A stretch of DNA of 64,000 bases, from positions 2,604,001 through 2,668,000 of the forward strand of contig NZ_CP061008.1 of assembly GCF_014490035.1 (NCBI RefSeq), in the 5' to 3' direction. Every line of letters starts with the position of its first letter. The stretch's first letter is position 1. The notes beneath the pieces were generated by a model. That model saw only the letters and a list, made by a program, of their open reading frames with translations. It ran no database searches and was not told where the DNA came from. Positions 16,747-26,920 of the stretch are shown one piece after another. Source of the DNA: Achromobacter xylosoxidans. GTDB lineage: Bacteria; Pseudomonadota; Gammaproteobacteria; Burkholderiales; Burkholderiaceae_B. A program made the position numbers and the translations under genes.

Positions 16747-18312
16747 TCAGGTCTCCGTGTTCTTGATCCAGTTGCTGATGCGCTCGGCCAGCATGACTAC
16801 GGTGGGATTGGTGGCGACTGAGGGAATGTCCGGGAAACAGGAAGCGTCCGCGACCCGCAGGCCGGCGATGCCGCGCAGGCGCCCCTGATAGTCCGTTACC
16901 GCGCCGGGATCGCCGTCGCCGCCCATGGGGGCGGTCGAGGTCGGGTGGTGATAGATGTCCAGCGCCGCAGGGAGGGCGGCTTCCAGCGCGGCGGCGTCCG
17001 CAGCGGCCGGGCCGGGTATGAGTTCCTGGGCGATGATCTCGGACAGCGGACCCTGGCTCGCGATCCGCCGGATCAGTTGGATGCCTTCGACCATCAGTTC
17101 CCGATCGCGCGCGGTCCCGAGGATGTTGAGGTCGATGAGCGGCGCGGTACGGGGATCGCGGTCCCGCAGCCTGAGGGTGCCAGTGGAGCTGGGACGGGTC
17201 AGCGCCAGGGCCAGCATGAAGATCGCGCCGGTGGGCGAGTCGGCGGGATCGCCGTAGTGCACGGCGCTGACGTGCAGGTCGCCGTCGCCCGGGCCGGCTT
17301 CGGATGACTGGGTCCACAGAATGGCGCCGACCGGCGGGATGGGAAGCCCCAGCCGTTCGGGATGCGCGGCCCAAACGGTGTAGTAGAAGGGATGCTCCTG
17401 CAGCCGCAGGCCGACCGGCAGATCGGCGATAACGGGGATGTCCAGGGCCTTGAGGTCCGCCGCCGGCCCGATGCCGGAGCGAAGCAGGATGGCTGCCGAT
17501 CCATACGTTCCGGCCGCGAGCACGACTTCGCCGGCTTCGATCCGCTCGCCATCGGCCAGGATCACGCCTTGCGCCCGGCCATCGCTGATATCGACGCGGT
17601 CAGCCAGCGTTTCGCTGTAGATCGTCAGGTTGGGCCGGGCGCGCACCAGGTCCGACAGGTAGGTCATGCCCGTGTTCAGCCGTTGGCCCATGCGGTTGTT
17701 CATCGGGTAGGGGCCGACGCCGAAAGGCGAGTCGCCATTGAAATCCTGAACGCGGGGGTGACCCGCCATCTGGGCCGACACCACGAACGCGTGCTGCATG
17801 TCGGAGATCTCGTCGTCGTGCAGCTGGTGCACCGGTTCCGGGCCGGAGCGGCCGTGGCATTGGTCCGCGCCCGAGGCGGTCCATTCGCTGCCGCGGAAGA
17901 ACGGCAGCGCGTCGGCGATGGACCAATGCGGCAGTCCTGCCCGGGTCCAGCGCTCGAAGTCGGCTGCGGGCGCCCGCATCCAGACGCCGGCATTCACGGC
18001 CGAGGAGCCGCCCAGCACCTTGCCCCGCGGAACCGGGAAGGATTTTCCGCCCCAGCCTGGCAGGGATGCATATCCCCAGTCGTGCTTGGCATCGCCGCCG
18101 ATGATGTTCTGGGCGCGGACGGCGTCGGGGTAAGCGTGGGGCGGATAGGCGCGGCCGGCCTCGATCAGCAGCACTCGGCGGGTCGGATCTTCGCTCAGGC
18201 GGCTGGCCAGCACGGCTCCAGCCGAGCCGCCTCCCACCACGATGATGTCGAAGGCAGCATGCTCGAAGTCTGAATTTTCCGACCCCAAAGGGTGGCGTAG
18301 TCCTGTATTCAT
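16747..18312 (-). CDS. GMC-family FAD oxidoreductase (choline dehydrogenase-like)
   Basis: A 521-residue flavoenzyme that oxidises a primary alcohol. The FAD dinucleotide-binding motif VVGGGSAGAVLASRLSE is at about residues 25-41, the GMC signature 1 at GKVLGGSSAVNAGVW and signature 2 at AAGTYGSAAILLRSGIG; catalytic His456 (IYHHPTST) and the second catalytic residue Asn502 (VATNPT) are present. GGGAGA precedes the ATG. First gene of the operon with aldehyde dehydrogenase and catalase-like genes. Whether it passes electrons to quinone or to oxygen, making H2O2, cannot be read from sequence; the linked peroxidase hints at the latter. Substrate unknown. Confidence 0.88.
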   Translation of the reverse strand: MNTGLRHPLGSENSDFEHAAFDIIVVGGGSAGAVLASRLSEDPTRRVLLIEAGRAYPPHAYPDAVRAQNIIGGDAKHDWGYASLPGWGGKSFPVPRGKVLGGSSAVNAGVWMRAPAADFERWTRAGLPHWSIADALPFFRGSEWTASGADQCHGRSGPEPVHQLHDDEISDMQHAFVVSAQMAGHPRVQDFNGDSPFGVGPYPMNNRMGQRLNTGMTYLSDLVRARPNLTIYSETLADRVDISDGRAQGVILADGERIEAGEVVLAAGTYGSAAILLRSGIGPAADLKALDIPVIADLPVGLRLQEHPFYYTVWAAHPERLGLPIPPVGAILWTQSSEAGPGDGDLHVSAVHYGDPADSPTGAIFMLALALTRPSSTGTLRLRDRDPRTAPLIDLNILGTARDRELMVEGIQLIRRIASQGPLSEIIAQELIPGPAAADAAALEAALPAALDIYHHPTSTAPMGGDGDPGAVTDYQGRLRGIAGLRVADASCFPDIPSVATNPTVVMLAERISNWIKNTET

Positions 18313-18483
18313 TGTGGTCTCCCATAAGAATTCCGAGCTTGTGTCAGGATCGGAGGTTCAAGCGCATCGACGGCTGATCGGATCAGCTGGAGCCAGCGTT
18401 CAGCTCGCCATCCATTTGGGTGCATCATTCATCGGTACCGCCGCCGGCAGAAGACGGGTGTCGGTCTTTAGAGTCGCGAACAT

Positions 18484-19392
18484 ATGTCCGGAACCTTTTC
18501 GATCGAATCGTTCAGTGGAATGGTGGCCTTCGCGGCCACGGTGGAGTCCGGCAGTTTTGCCGCGGCCGGGCGCAAGCTGGGTTTGTCCGCTTCAGCGGCG
18601 GGCAAGGCGGTGGAAAGGCTGGAGCTAAAGCTGGGCGTGCGGTTGTTGCATCGCAGTACCCGCTCTTTGGGGCCGACGGGCGAAGGCGAGGTTCTGTACC
18701 GCTATGTCAGCAAGATCCTGAAGGATCTCCAGGAGGCGGAGCGGGAATTGCAGCTGGTGCAGAACGCGCCGCGGGGCCGGCTCAAGGTTAGCGTTCCCAC
18801 GGTGATGGGCCGCAGGATCGTGTTGCCGGCGCTCAGCGACTTCCACTTGCGCTTTCCCGAGGTGATGGTGGACATCAACCTGGACGACCTGATCGTCGAC
18901 GTGATCGAGGACGGATACGACCTCGTATTGCGCTTGGGCGAGCTGGAGGATTCAAGACTGCAGGCCCGCAACATCGGCCCGCATGCGTTCACGACTTGCG
19001 CTTCGCCTGCTTATCTGGCCCAGCGCGGCACGCCGCGCACGCCCGCGGATCTCAGTGAGCATTGCTGCATCCACTATCGGTTTCCAACTACGGGCAGGAC
19101 GGAAACCTGGGCCTTCAAGGGAGAGCCGTCGGGCAGGACGTTCAAGCCGTCCAGCATATTGAATGATGGCGAGGCCCTGGCGTCCGCGGCGATCGGCGGG
19201 TTGGGGATCGTGCAGGTGCCCAGTTACCTGGTAAAGGAAGACGTGGCGGCGGGCCGGCTGCGGCCGGTGCTCGAGGACTACACGGAAAACCGGGGCAGCG
19301 TTTCGCTGCTATGGCCGCCCCGTTCGGCAGAGGTTGCCCGGGTGCGCGCATTCATCGATTTCTTCGCCGAGCGGATCGCGGCGCGGCTGTAG
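18484..19392 (+). CDS. LysR-family regulator (CrgA/DmlR-like subgroup)
   Basis: A 302-residue LysR-type protein with helix-turn-helix around residues 22-45 (GSFAAAGRKLGLSASAAGKA) and the LLHRSTRSLGPTGEG linker that marks the large CrgA/DmlR subgroup, followed by a ligand-binding domain. It is divergent from the GMC-ALDH-peroxidase operon with 171 bases between starts, so it most likely controls that operon and itself. A bidirectional terminator follows at 19469-19496. Confidence 0.88.
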   Translation: MSGTFSIESFSGMVAFAATVESGSFAAAGRKLGLSASAAGKAVERLELKLGVRLLHRSTRSLGPTGEGEVLYRYVSKILKDLQEAERELQLVQNAPRGRLKVSVPTVMGRRIVLPALSDFHLRFPEVMVDINLDDLIVDVIEDGYDLVLRLGELEDSRLQARNIGPHAFTTCASPAYLAQRGTPRTPADLSEHCCIHYRFPTTGRTETWAFKGEPSGRTFKPSSILNDGEALASAAIGGLGIVQVPSYLVKEDVAAGRLRPVLEDYTENRGSVSLLWPPRSAEVARVRAFIDFFAERIAARL

Positions 19393-19468
19393 CTGCGTCG
19401 GGAGCGGGGCGTCCAAAGAATGGATGTGGGCGCAGGAAACTAGAGGCTTTGCGGTGGGCGGAAATGCA

Positions 19469-19496
19469 AAAAAGGATGCCCAAGGGCATCCTTTTT
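19469..19496. terminator. Bidirectional intrinsic terminator between LysR gene and rpsT
   Basis: AAAAAGGATGCCC and GGGCATCCTTTTT form a perfect stem with a tiny loop; A run on one side and T run on the other let it serve the plus-strand LysR gene and the minus-strand rpsT gene. Confidence 0.88.
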
Positions 19497-19542
19497 CATT
19501 TGCCGTATTCGTGACGCCCTGAAAACAGGGCGGCAGAATGGC

Positions 19543-19806
19543 TTAGGCCAGCGCCTTGATGGCGGCAGCCAGGCGGCTCTTGTGGCGAGCGGCCTTGTTC
19601 TTGTGGATGATGTTCTTGTCAGCCACGCGATCGATCACGCTGGAGGCCTTCTGGAACACTTCGCCAGCCGCAGCCTTGTCGCCAGCGGCGATGGATTGGC
19701 GAACGCGCTTGATGGCGGTGCGCAGCATCGAGCGCAGGCTGGAATTGTGCTTGTTGCGCTCAACGGATTGGCGAGCGCGCTTGCGGGCTTGGGCGGTATT
19801 GGCCAT
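19543..19806 (-). CDS. rpsT: 30S ribosomal protein S20
   Basis: An 87-residue, very basic helical protein that binds 16S rRNA. The start [13 protein letters not shown] and the segments [15 protein letters not shown] and [16 protein letters not shown] are typical of S20. ATG at 19806 is chosen by family length; the 12 in-frame codons upstream lie in the leader. A promoter candidate is at 19841-19868, giving a leader of about 30 bases, and the terminator is at 19469-19496, so it is a single-gene unit, as is usual for rpsT. Confidence 0.97.
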   Translation of the reverse strand: MANTAQARKRARQSVERNKHNSSLRSMLRTAIKRVRQSIAAGDKAAAGEVFQKASSVIDRVADKNIIHKNKAARHKSRLAAAIKALA

Positions 19807-19840
19807 GTTGCTATATAAGTTGAATTCGGCAAAGTCGAAC

Positions 19841-19868
19841 ATTGTAGCAAGTCCCTACGGGAATGCAA
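19841..19868 (-). promoter_or_regulatory. Sigma70 promoter candidate of rpsT
   Basis: On the minus strand TTGCAT (19868-19863), a 16-base spacer and TACAAT (19846-19841), about 35 bases before the rpsT start codon. Confidence 0.7.
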
Positions 19869-20064
19869 GCTTTTAATGTTTGATCAGCCGATGGAGCGCC
19901 CGTCAACCGGGCGGGGGCGCTGCGGGAGGAATTCCCTGGGCTGGAAAGCCCTTGCGGATGGTCCTCATGTGTTTGAGGAAAACCCGTGGCGCCTACTGGA
20001 TAAAAACACCGTGCTTAGTATACAACGAAGCCGCTCTGGCGACACGGCGCGGACGCCGGCGTTG

Positions 20065-21033
20065 TCAGGTGGCGACGCTGATGGAGACGAACCAGGGCGT
20101 GAAGCGGCGGACGTGGATGGGCATGATTTCGCGCAGCGTATCGAGCGCGGCATCGGTGTCATCCAGCGGGAAGTGGCCGGATACCGGCAGGCCGCCTGCG
20201 GCCATGGACACGCGCAGCGTGCCGCTGCGGTAGGGACGCAGGGCGGCGATCACTTCGGCCAGCGGGCGGCCGCGGGCTTCGACCCAACCGGCTTCCCAGG
20301 CGGCCTCGGCCATGAGTTCGGCGCGCGGGGTATCCATGCGGGCCGCGTCGAACCGGGCGCCGGTGCCGGCGCGGACGGTGCCGTGGGCGCCGGACATGGT
20401 TTCGACCTCGACCTCGTGCTCATGCACCACCACCAGGGTGCGCTGGGCTTGCTGGCGCACCATGTAGCGGGTGCCCAGTGCGCGGACCGTGCCTTCCGCG
20501 GTCTGGACCAGGAAAGGGCGGCGCGCGTCGGGCGCCACGGACACCGTCACGGCGCCGTCCAGCAGGCGGACCTGGCGGTAGGCAGGCGTGAAGTCCAGGT
20601 TGACGCGGCTGCGGGCGTCCAGCAGCAGCTGGCTGCCGTCGGACAGCACGTAGCGGCGGCGTTCGCCCGTGGCGGTGGCGGCATCCGCCGCGACGTTGCC
20701 CAGGGGATAGAAGGCATTGCCGACGTAGGCGGCGCAGGCTCCGGTGCCGGCGAGCGCCAGCGCGCCGGCCAAGAAACGGCGGCGAGGGGGCGCAATGGCG
20801 GGGCCGAGAGGGGCCGCGAGAGGCGGGATGGCGGGGCCAGCGGTGGCGTAACCGGCGGGATAGGCGTCGCCAAGCCGGCCGAACGTCGATCCTTCCAGCG
20901 AGCCGGTCAGCTGCTGCCAGGCATTTTCGTGGGCTGGGTCGGCAGCGCGCCACGCCAGGAAGTCGTTATAGTCCTGGGCGGTCGCCTTGCCGGAGCGCAA
21001 TAACAGCAGCCAATTGATTACCTGGTCCGCCAT
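20065..21033 (-). CDS. FecR-like anti-sigma/sensor protein without adjacent sigma factor
   Basis: A 322-residue protein. Residues 1-50 form the DUF4880 cytosolic part (VINWLLLLRSGKATAQDYNDFLAWR, given in part as AQDYNDFLAWRAADPAHENA). One membrane segment lies near residues 97-117 (FLAGALALAGTGACAAYVGN). The periplasmic FecR domain follows (RRYVLSDGSQLLLDARSRVN, VQTAEGTVRALGTRYMV, then a GHF-type secretin/TonB-short-like end). AAGGAC before ATG at 21033 sets the start. FecR proteins relay signals from a TonB-dependent receptor to an ECF sigma factor of the FecI type. Neither a FecI-like gene nor a receptor gene is next to it: rpsT is downstream and murJ upstream. It may act on a distant sigma factor or be a relic. 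Confidence 0.85.
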   Translation of the reverse strand: MADQVINWLLLLRSGKATAQDYNDFLAWRAADPAHENAWQQLTGSLEGSTFGRLGDAYPAGYATAGPAIPPLAAPLGPAIAPPRRRFLAGALALAGTGACAAYVGNAFYPLGNVAADAATATGERRRYVLSDGSQLLLDARSRVNLDFTPAYRQVRLLDGAVTVSVAPDARRPFLVQTAEGTVRALGTRYMVRQQAQRTLVVVHEHEVEVETMSGAHGTVRAGTGARFDAARMDTPRAELMAEAAWEAGWVEARGRPLAEVIAALRPYRSGTLRVSMAAGGLPVSGHFPLDDTDAALDTLREIMPIHVRRFTPWFVSISVAT

Positions 21034-21170
21034 GGGTTGTCCTTGGGCGTACTTCACTTCATGTCCCCGCAGTGCTTCAAGGGGGATCCTTTCGATGGCA
21101 ATTTGTAAATAATAAAGGTTTTTTACCAAAGATTACCGGCTGATTGTCAATTCTTGACGAATCTAATGCA

Positions 21171-21196
21171 AAAAAGCCGGTACTAGACCGGCTTTT
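21171..21196 (-). terminator. Intrinsic terminator of murJ
   Basis: AAAAGCCGGT and ACCGGCTTTT form a 10-bp stem with a 5-base loop; read on the minus strand it ends in six T. It lies 29 bases after the murJ stop and before the FecR-like gene, so the latter needs its own promoter; a TTGACA box is seen on the minus strand at 21150-21145 but no well-spaced -10. Confidence 0.85.
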
Positions 21197-21224
21197 GACG
21201 TGTATATAGGCAGATTGTCCGAAC

Positions 21225-22784
21225 TTAGCGCGCCGGACGTCGGCCAAAGTCCCTAGGGCGGAAGCCAAACAGTAACAACATTCCGAAGTAGACCGCGCCG
21301 CTGGCTGCCAGCACGCCGGCCAGCCAGGCCACCCGCTGCCAGGAATGGGCCTGCAGGGCGATCCAGTCGATGCGCCCGTCCGCATACCAAAGCAAGGCCG
21401 CCAGCGCCGCCAGGGCGGGCAGGAGGCGCAGCGCGAACGCGGTCCAGCCGGGACCGGGCTGGTAGACGCCGCGGCGGCGCAGTCCGATCAGCAGGGCCAG
21501 CGCGTTCAGGCAGGCGCCCAGGCCGATCGCCAGGGCCAGTCCGGCATGCGCCATCAGCGGCACCAGCACCAGGTTCATCAGTTGCGTCATGATCAGCACG
21601 CCGATGGCGATTTTCACCGGCGTGCGGATGTCCTGCTTGGCGTAGAAGCCGGGCGCCAGGATCTTCACGGCCAGCAGGCCGATCAGCCCGGCGGAGTAGG
21701 AAATCACCGCCAGGCGGGTCTGGCTCACGTCCTGGGCGGCGAAGGCGCCGTAGTGGAACAGGGTAGCGACCAGGCCATCGGACAGCAGCGCCATGCCTAC
21801 CGCCGCCGGCAGGCCCAGCAGCAGCACCAGGCGCAGGCCCCAGTCCAGCAGCCCGCTGTAACCGCCGTGGTCGTCGCGGGCATGGGCCGCGGACAGGCTG
21901 GGCAGCAGCACCGTGCCCAGCGCCACGCCCAGCAGCGCCGTGGGGAATTCCATCAGGCGGTCGGCGAAGGACAGCCAGGTGACGCTGCCCGGCGTGAGCC
22001 AGGTGGCGATGTTGGTGTTGATCAAGAGCGAGATCTGCGCGACCGAGACCCCCAGGGTGGCGGGCGCCATCTGCTTGAGGATGCGCTGCACCGTGGGGTC
22101 GCCCCAGGCCTCGCGGAACCGCAGGGTGAAGCGCGGCGTCAGGCCGAGCCGGGCCAGGGCGATCCATTGCACGGCCAGTTGCGCCACGCCGCCGATCATG
22201 ACGCCGATGGCCAGCGCATAGACCGGCACGTCCATGCGCGGGGCAAGCCAGATGCAGGCGGCGATCATGGCCAGGTTGAGCAGCACCGGCGTGAAGGCCG
22301 GCACGGCAAAGCGCCGCCAGGTATTGAGCACGCCCGAGGCGAAGGCGATCAGCGACATGCAGAAGATGTAGGGGAACATCACCCGCGTCATCCAGACCGC
22401 CGCGCCGAATTCGGTGTCGCGGGCGGCGCCGCGCAGGCCGCTGGCCATGGCCGATACCACCCAGGGCGCGGCGACGATGCCGATGAGCGTGATGAGCATG
22501 AGCGCCGCGGTCAGCAGCAGCGCCACGCGGTCCAGCAGGGTGCGGACTTCGGCTTCGGACCGGTTGTTGCGCGCGGCGCCCAGGATGGGCACGAAGGCCT
22601 GGGCGAAGGCCCCTTCGGCGAACAGGCGGCGCAGCAGGTTGGGAATGCGGAAAGCGACCCAGAAGGCGTCGGTGATGGGGCCGGCGCCGAAAGCGCGGGC
22701 CACCAGGATGTCGCGGATCAGGCCGGAAATGCGGGACAGCAGGGTGAAGCTGCTGACCGTGGCCGCCGAACGAAACAGGCTCAT
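21225..22784 (-). CDS. murJ: Lipid II flippase MurJ
   Basis: A 519-residue inner-membrane protein of the MOP exporter superfamily with about 14 hydrophobic segments; it flips the peptidoglycan precursor lipid II to the periplasm. The start MSLFRSAATVSSFTLLSRI and the cytosolic segment GLIRDILVARAFGAG, PNLLRRLFAEGAFAQAFVP, with the arginines shown essential in E. coli MurJ, are conserved. The upstream region is unusual: no Shine-Dalgarno, and a terminator-like hairpin ends about 13 bases before the ATG (22797-22817), beyond which lies the 84-bp repeat array. Confidence 0.96.
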   Translation of the reverse strand: MSLFRSAATVSSFTLLSRISGLIRDILVARAFGAGPITDAFWVAFRIPNLLRRLFAEGAFAQAFVPILGAARNNRSEAEVRTLLDRVALLLTAALMLITLIGIVAAPWVVSAMASGLRGAARDTEFGAAVWMTRVMFPYIFCMSLIAFASGVLNTWRRFAVPAFTPVLLNLAMIAACIWLAPRMDVPVYALAIGVMIGGVAQLAVQWIALARLGLTPRFTLRFREAWGDPTVQRILKQMAPATLGVSVAQISLLINTNIATWLTPGSVTWLSFADRLMEFPTALLGVALGTVLLPSLSAAHARDDHGGYSGLLDWGLRLVLLLGLPAAVGMALLSDGLVATLFHYGAFAAQDVSQTRLAVISYSAGLIGLLAVKILAPGFYAKQDIRTPVKIAIGVLIMTQLMNLVLVPLMAHAGLALAIGLGACLNALALLIGLRRRGVYQPGPGWTAFALRLLPALAALAALLWYADGRIDWIALQAHSWQRVAWLAGVLAASGAVYFGMLLLFGFRPRDFGRRPAR

Positions 22785-22796
22785 GGATGACTACGT

Positions 22797-22817
22797 AAAA
22801 AGGGGCCTATAGGCCCC
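22797..22817 (-). terminator. Terminator-like hairpin just upstream of murJ
   Basis: On the minus strand GGGGCC, loop TATA, GGCCCC and then five T. The hairpin sits between the repeat array and the murJ ATG at 22784. It fits an intrinsic terminator for transcripts coming from the SDR gene, or an attenuator controlling murJ. Confidence 0.7.
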
Positions 22818-22874
22818 ATGACCAACATTGCCCCTTGAGTGGGACAACGCTTCGCCCAACGCTTTTTCTCTACG

Positions 22875-23210
22875 CCGGAGCGTCTTTTCCCCTTGGGCCG
22901 CCCCAAGGGGAAAAGGGCCCCCTTGGGGGGCAGAGAGCCCGCGTAGCGGGCGAAGCGTGGGGGCTTCATTTTCCCGCCGGGCCGTCCCAAGGGAAAAGCG
23001 GCCCCCTTGGGGGGCAGAGAGCCCGCGCAGCGGGCGAAGCGTGGGGGCTTCATTTTCCCGCCGGGCCGTCCCAAGGGAAAAGCGGCCCCCTCGGGGGGCA
23101 GAGAGCCCGCGTAGCGGGCGAAGCGTGGGGGCTTCATTTTCCCGCCGGGCCGTCCCAAGGGAAAAGCGGCCCCCTCGGGGGGCAGAGAGCCCGCGTAGCG
23201 GGCGAAGCGT
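22875..23210. repeat. Tandem 84-bp palindromic repeat array
   Basis: Three full units of 84 bp (22959-23042, 23043-23126, 23127-23210) preceded by a degenerate unit (22875-22958) and followed by the first bases of another. The last two full units are identical; the first differs at two positions. Each unit holds several short inverted repeats: GCCCGCGTAGCGGGC, CCCCCTCGGGGGG, and TTTTCCC with GGGAAAA. It fills most of the 433-base gap between the SDR gene stop and the murJ start. Because 84 is a multiple of three, all frames stay open through it, but no protein is credible here. Confidence 0.93.
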
Positions 23211-23217
23211 GGGGGCA

Positions 23218-23976
23218 TTATTTCGGCGGCATGCGGATGGCGCCATCCAGGCGGATGGTTTCGCCGTTGAGCATGTCGTTCGTGACGATGCTGTGGACCA
23301 GCTTGGCATAGTCTTCCGGACGGCCCAGGCGGGCGGGGAAGGGAATGCTGGCGGCCAGCGAGTCCTGCACTTCCTGCGGCATGCCGAAGATCATGGGCGT
23401 GCCGAAGATGCCCGGGGCGATGGTCATGCAGCGGATGCCGGTCTTGGACAGGTCGCGCGCGATGGGCAGGGTCATGCCGGCCACGCCCGCCTTGGAGGCG
23501 GCGTAGGCGGCCTGGCCGATCTGGCCGTCGAAGGCCGCGACGGAGGCGGTGTTGATCAGCACGCCGCGTTCGCCGGTGGGTTCGGGCGCGTTGGCGCTCA
23601 TGGCCTCGGCGGCCAGGCGCATCATGTTGAAGCTGCCGATCAGGTTGATCGACACGACCTTCTGGAACAGTTCCAGCGGATGCGCGCCGTTCTTGCCCAC
23701 GATCTTGGCGGCGGGCGCGACGCCGGCGCAGTTCACCAGGCCGAACAGCGAGCCCAGTTCGAGCGCGGCGGCCACGGCGTTCTTGCCGTCGGCTTCCTGG
23801 GTCACGTCGCAGTGGACATAGCGCTGGCCCAGTTCCTTGGCCAGGGCCGAGCCCGGTTCGTCCTGCACGTCGGCGATGACGACCTTGGCGCCATTTTCGA
23901 CCAGCATGCGCACCGTGCCGGCGCCCAGTCCGGACGCGCCGCCCGTGACGATGAATACCTTGTTCGCGATTTCCAT
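23218..23976 (-). CDS. Short-chain dehydrogenase, 3-hydroxyacyl-CoA dehydrogenase type
   Basis: A 252-residue classical [11 protein letters not shown] (11-18) binds the dinucleotide, with Asp36 after the second strand (VVIADVQDE) indicating NAD. NCAG (82-85), Ser145, Tyr158 and Lys162 (AAYAASKAG) form the catalytic set. The segments [19 protein letters not shown] and [11 protein letters not shown] match the type II 3-hydroxyacyl-CoA dehydrogenase/HSD17B10 group that acts in branched-chain and fatty acyl-CoA degradation. Its stop codon lies directly at the edge of the 84-bp repeat array. The adk gene upstream on the same strand is 133 bases away. Confidence 0.87.
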   Translation of the reverse strand: MEIANKVFIVTGGASGLGAGTVRMLVENGAKVVIADVQDEPGSALAKELGQRYVHCDVTQEADGKNAVAAALELGSLFGLVNCAGVAPAAKIVGKNGAHPLELFQKVVSINLIGSFNMMRLAAEAMSANAPEPTGERGVLINTASVAAFDGQIGQAAYAASKAGVAGMTLPIARDLSKTGIRCMTIAPGIFGTPMIFGMPQEVQDSLAASIPFPARLGRPEDYAKLVHSIVTNDMLNGETIRLDGAIRMPPK

Positions 23977-24035
23977 GTGTCTACCACCAGTGAGTTCTAG
24001 GGATGAAAGCGGCGCGGCAGGCGCCGGATATGACT

Positions 24036-24089
24036 AGGCCTTCGGGGCCGGCCGGACGCGATGCGTTCCGGTGCCGGCGCCGAAGGCCT
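24036..24089. other. Long-loop inverted repeat after adk
   Basis: AGGCCTTCGG and CCGAAGGCCT are perfect 10-base arms separated by 34 GC-rich bases that can pair further. It lies between adk and the SDR gene. There is no T run, so it is not a standard intrinsic terminator; it could stabilise the 3' end of the adk operon transcript. Confidence 0.5.
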
Positions 24090-24109
24090 GTGAGCCATCG
24101 AGGCGCCGA

Positions 24110-25622
<1,513 letters not shown>

Positions 25623-25632
25623 GCGCGGCGGT

Positions 25633-25815
25633 TCAGTGGGCAGCGGGGGCGTCGTCCAGCGCGCGGGCTTCCGATTCCAGCATGACGGGGATGCCGTCGC
25701 GCACAGGGAAGGCCAGGCGGTCGGCACGGCAAACCAGTTCGGCTTGCTGCCGGTCGTGTTCGAGGCGGCCCTTGCACAGCGGGCAGACGAGGATGTCGAG
25801 TAGGCGGGATTCCAT
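25633..25815 (-). CDS. Trm112 family protein (YcaR-like)
   Basis: A 60-residue protein with [10 protein letters not shown] and [20 protein letters not shown], the YcaR/Trm112 signature. Three cysteines remain (C11, C14, C29); the fourth position is absent, as is common in bacterial members. Eukaryotic Trm112 activates methyltransferases; the bacterial role is not established. The gene stands between lpxK and kdsB, its usual place in beta- and gamma-proteobacteria. Confidence 0.9.
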   Translation of the reverse strand: MESRLLDILVCPLCKGRLEHDRQQAELVCRADRLAFPVRDGIPVMLESEARALDDAPAAH

Positions 25816-25879
25816 GACCGGAATTCTAAAGCAGTTTGCCGGGGGCCGGGCCGCGCGGCGCTACCAGGCGGACGGTTTG

Positions 25880-26920
25880 CTAGGCCCGGGCCGGCTGGCG
25901 CAGCGCCTGCGCCAGCCAGTCGAATAGCTGGGGGTCGGAAAAGCCGGCGCGCACGGGCACTTCCCACAGGCGCGGATCGTCCAGGGCGGCGCATTTGATC
26001 GCGTCCTTGGACGTGACCAGGATGGCCTCGGCCGTGAGCGCCTGGAAGGGCGACTCGGCGTAATCGTGATGATCGGGCAGGGCGAGCGCGGTTTCCAGCT
26101 GGATGCCGGCGCCGCGCAGCGTGGTGAAAAAGCGTTCCGGATTGCCGATGCCCGCCGCCGCAGCGATGCGCGGCTGGCCGGCGAAGGCCGCCAGGGGGCG
26201 CGTGCCGCGGCCCGAGACCTGGCGCGTATCGCCCGGCTCCAGCCACATGCGGACTTGCCGCGGCCGGCCGCTGCCAGCGGCTTGCGGCTGGCCGTCAGGC
26301 GTGCCGATGTTCGTCACGACCACGTCGACCTCCCGCAACCGTTCGGCAGGCTCGCGCAAGGGGCCCGCGGGCAGCAGGCGGCCGTTGCCCACGCCGCGCT
26401 CGTCCTGCACCACGATTTCGACATCGCGTGCCAGCGCCAGATGCTGCAGGCCGTCGTCCGAGACGATCACATCCACTTTGGGGTGCGCCTGCAGCAGGGC
26501 CTGGGCGGCCAGGGCGCGCTTCGGGTGCACGGAAACCGGCGCCCCGGTGGCGCGGGCGATCAGCGCGGGCTCATCGCCAAAGCGGGCGGCTTCGAGCTCG
26601 CCCAGCCCTACGCGGGCGTGCGGGCCGACCTTGACGCCGTAGCCGCGGCTGACGACCCCGGGGGTGTAGCCGCGGGCCCGCAACGCTTCGACGGTGGCGA
26701 TGACCATGGGGGTCTTGCCCGTGCCGCCGACGTAGACGTTGCCGATCACCACGACGGGAACCGGGGCGCGGTACGAGCTGCGGGTACCGTCCAGGTAGCG
26801 CTGGCGCTTGCGCGCCACTTCCCAGGCGGTCAGCCTGGACAGCGGCAGCAGCAGATTGGAGAGCCAGCCGCCGCGCTGCCATTGGCGCGCCAGCAGCGTC
26901 GAGGCACGCTTGGCGGTCAC
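25880..26920 (-). CDS. lpxK: Tetraacyldisaccharide 4'-kinase
   Basis: A 346-residue inner-membrane-associated kinase that phosphorylates the 4' position of the lipid A precursor. An N-terminal amphipathic/hydrophobic helix ([18 protein letters not shown]) precedes the Walker [13 protein letters not shown] at residues 60-71; SRGYG and [10 protein letters not shown] are the other LpxK motifs. It starts with GTG at 26920, overlapping the exbD stop by four bases (GTGA), so translation is coupled. Confidence 0.96.
   Translation of the reverse strand: MTAKRASTLLARQWQRGGWLSNLLLPLSRLTAWEVARKRQRYLDGTRSSYRAPVPVVVIGNVYVGGTGKTPMVIATVEALRARGYTPGVVSRGYGVKVGPHARVGLGELEAARFGDEPALIARATGAPVSVHPKRALAAQALLQAHPKVDVIVSDDGLQHLALARDVEIVVQDERGVGNGRLLPAGPLREPAERLREVDVVVTNIGTPDGQPQAAGSGRPRQVRMWLEPGDTRQVSGRGTRPLAAFAGQPRIAAAAGIGNPERFFTTLRGAGIQLETALALPDHHDYAESPFQALTAEAILVTSKDAIKCAALDDPRLWEVPVRAGFSDPQLFDWLAQALRQPARA

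Noticed and set aside
20028..20036. GTATAC-containing sequence between rpsT and the FecR-like gene as a further GntR site
   Set aside because: Only the 6-base core is present, with no extended symmetry and no linked GntR target.
22875..23210. Possible CRISPR array in the 84-bp repeats
   Set aside because: Units are contiguous with no unique spacers, and no cas gene is present.
22781..24000. Long open frames through the 84-bp repeats on both strands, giving 28-residue repeated peptides such as PPRFARYAGSL
   Set aside because: The unit length is a multiple of three, so every frame stays open. The peptides are translations of palindromic DNA and start or end inside neighbouring genes.
24036..24089. 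Standard intrinsic terminator after adk
   Set aside because: The inverted repeat is long-looped and has no T run on either strand, so it is listed only as an inverted repeat.
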